NCBI GenBank assembly: GCA_040830545.1
Contig: JBFOMB010000178.1
Coordinates: 1 to 6,613, forward strand
Direction of reading: 5' to 3'
DNA: 6,613 nucleotides
Source: HXMU1420-2 sp040830545
Lineage (GTDB): Bacteria; Pseudomonadota; Alphaproteobacteria; Rhodobacterales; Rhodobacteraceae
Part shown: positions 5,970 through 6,613 of the stretch, one piece after another
Position numbering within the stretch: the stretch's first letter is position 1
Layout of the letters: each line of letters starts with the position of its first letter
Translations under genes and position numbers: made by a program
The notes under the pieces: model-generated
Told to the model about the DNA's origin: nothing
What the model saw: the letters and a program-made list of their open reading frames with translations, nothing else
Databases searched by the model: none

Positions 5970-5997
5970 CAAGGAAGCGATGAGCAAACGCAACGTC

Positions 5998-6613
5998 TCA
6001 TTTCATGCGCTCCGTCTTGAGATAAGATTTCTGACGGCGGAACATGTCCTTGCGTGCCAGCGGAAACAACTCCAGCCAGATCCGCATCTTCGTCCAGCGC
6101 CCGTGAATGCCCAGCGGTTCGTAGATGATGAACGCGACAATGATCACTGCGAAGATTGCGGTTTCAATCCCGGGTATTGTTGCGTTCCCCAGCCCCAGCA
6201 GGTCAGACATCTCCTGTCTGATCGTGGCAATCACCACCGGCAGCAGCCCGATAACAATCGCGCCGTAATATGCGCCCTGAATAGACCCAAGTCCGCCGAC
6301 AGTGACCATCAGCAACAACTGAATTGAGATCAGGATCAGGAAGGCCTCGTAGTTGAAGGCCGTCAGGTAGTGCGCCAGCAATGCCCCTGCCAGACCCGTT
6401 GCAAAGCAGGACAGCCCAAAGGCCAACGTCTTCATCTGCGAAACATTCACACCCATGGCCCGCGCCGAAACTTCACTGTCCCGGATCGCGGTAAAGGCGC
6501 GGCCAGTGGGTGAACGCAGCACGTTCTTATAGCCGATTGTGACCAGAATCACGACGATCAGACACAGCCAATAAAACCGATCTGGGTTGCCATACCGGTC
6601 TATTTCCATGCCG
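5998..6613 (-). CDS. LivM-type ABC transporter permease, C-terminal part (N-terminus outside window)
   Basis: About 204 residues of an inner-membrane permease, open to the window edge at 6613; full LivM proteins are usually well over 300 residues, so roughly a third or more is missing. Counting from the Met at 6609, hydrophobic segments lie at about 12-27, 61-83, 90-105, 112-130 and 145-163. The cytoplasmic coupling loop GRAFTAIRDSEVSARAMG (36-53) is the LivM version of the EAA motif that contacts the ATPases, followed by LAFGLSCFATGLAGALLAHY. GGLGSIQGAYYGA (105-117) is also typical. After EPLGIHGRW (164-172) there is a cytoplasmic tail of about 31 basic residues ending RRQKSYLKTERMK, longer than I expect for a plain LivM. 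The Met at 6609 is not taken as the start because the family sequence should extend well upstream. It is the first visible gene of the operon; a LivH-type partner is expected beyond the edge. Confidence 0.92.
   Translation of the reverse strand, partial: GMEIDRYGNPDRFYWLCLIVVILVTIGYKNVLRSPTGRAFTAIRDSEVSARAMGVNVSQMKTLAFGLSCFATGLAGALLAHYLTAFNYEAFLILISIQLLLMVTVGGLGSIQGAYYGAIVIGLLPVVIATIRQEMSDLLGLGNATIPGIETAIFAVIIVAFIIYEPLGIHGRWTKMRIWLELFPLARKDMFRRQKSYLKTERMK

Noticed and set aside
5907..5993. LivG N-terminal extension from a TTG at 5993
   Set aside because: The extra 29 residues are Arg-rich and without family resemblance, and a good GGAGGG site precedes the ATG at 5906, where the conserved ATPase core begins.

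Overview
The window looks like part of an alphaproteobacterial chromosome, most likely a Rhodobacteraceae (Roseobacter-type) organism. This rests on high GC, strong GGAGG-type ribosome binding sites, tightly packed operons and the style of the proteins. It is an inference, because no rRNA or marker gene is present. Two gene blocks converge on a 143-bp intergenic spacer at 1161-1303.

Left block, plus strand: the C-terminal end of a nitronate monooxygenase-like flavoprotein (cut by the window edge) is followed after 3 nt by a TIGR03084/DinB-type putative metal-binding protein that keeps a His/Glu/His triad. The two are almost certainly co-transcribed.

Centre: the spacer holds four consecutive, nearly abutting inverted repeats (1191-1285), three of 20-22 bp and one of 24 bp. 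Their arm sequences differ but each is perfectly self-complementary. One has a T-run positioned as an intrinsic terminator for the minus-strand operon. This is the most unusual structure in the window.

Right block, minus strand, read from 6613 down to 1304: livM-type permease (N-terminus outside the window), livG-type ATPase, livF-type ATPase, a 615-aa long-chain-type acyl-CoA synthetase, and a periplasmic substrate-binding protein with a signal peptide. Spacing is 91 nt, then a 4-nt overlap, then 13 nt, then 31 nt, so this reads as one operon. A livH-type permease would be expected just beyond 6613, and so would the operon promoter; none is visible here.

The parts fit an uptake-and-activation module. 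The binding protein captures a substrate in the periplasm, the LivHM/LivGF-type transporter imports it, and the CoA ligase in the same operon traps it as an acyl-CoA thioester. That makes a carboxylic acid (fatty, dicarboxylic or aromatic) a more likely cargo than a branched-chain amino acid, but the sequence does not identify it. The permease and the LivF-type ATPase both carry basic cytoplasmic C-terminal tails that may mark the ligase-linked transporter subfamily. All intact genes look functional: no frameshift, insertion sequence, tRNA or CRISPR array was seen.
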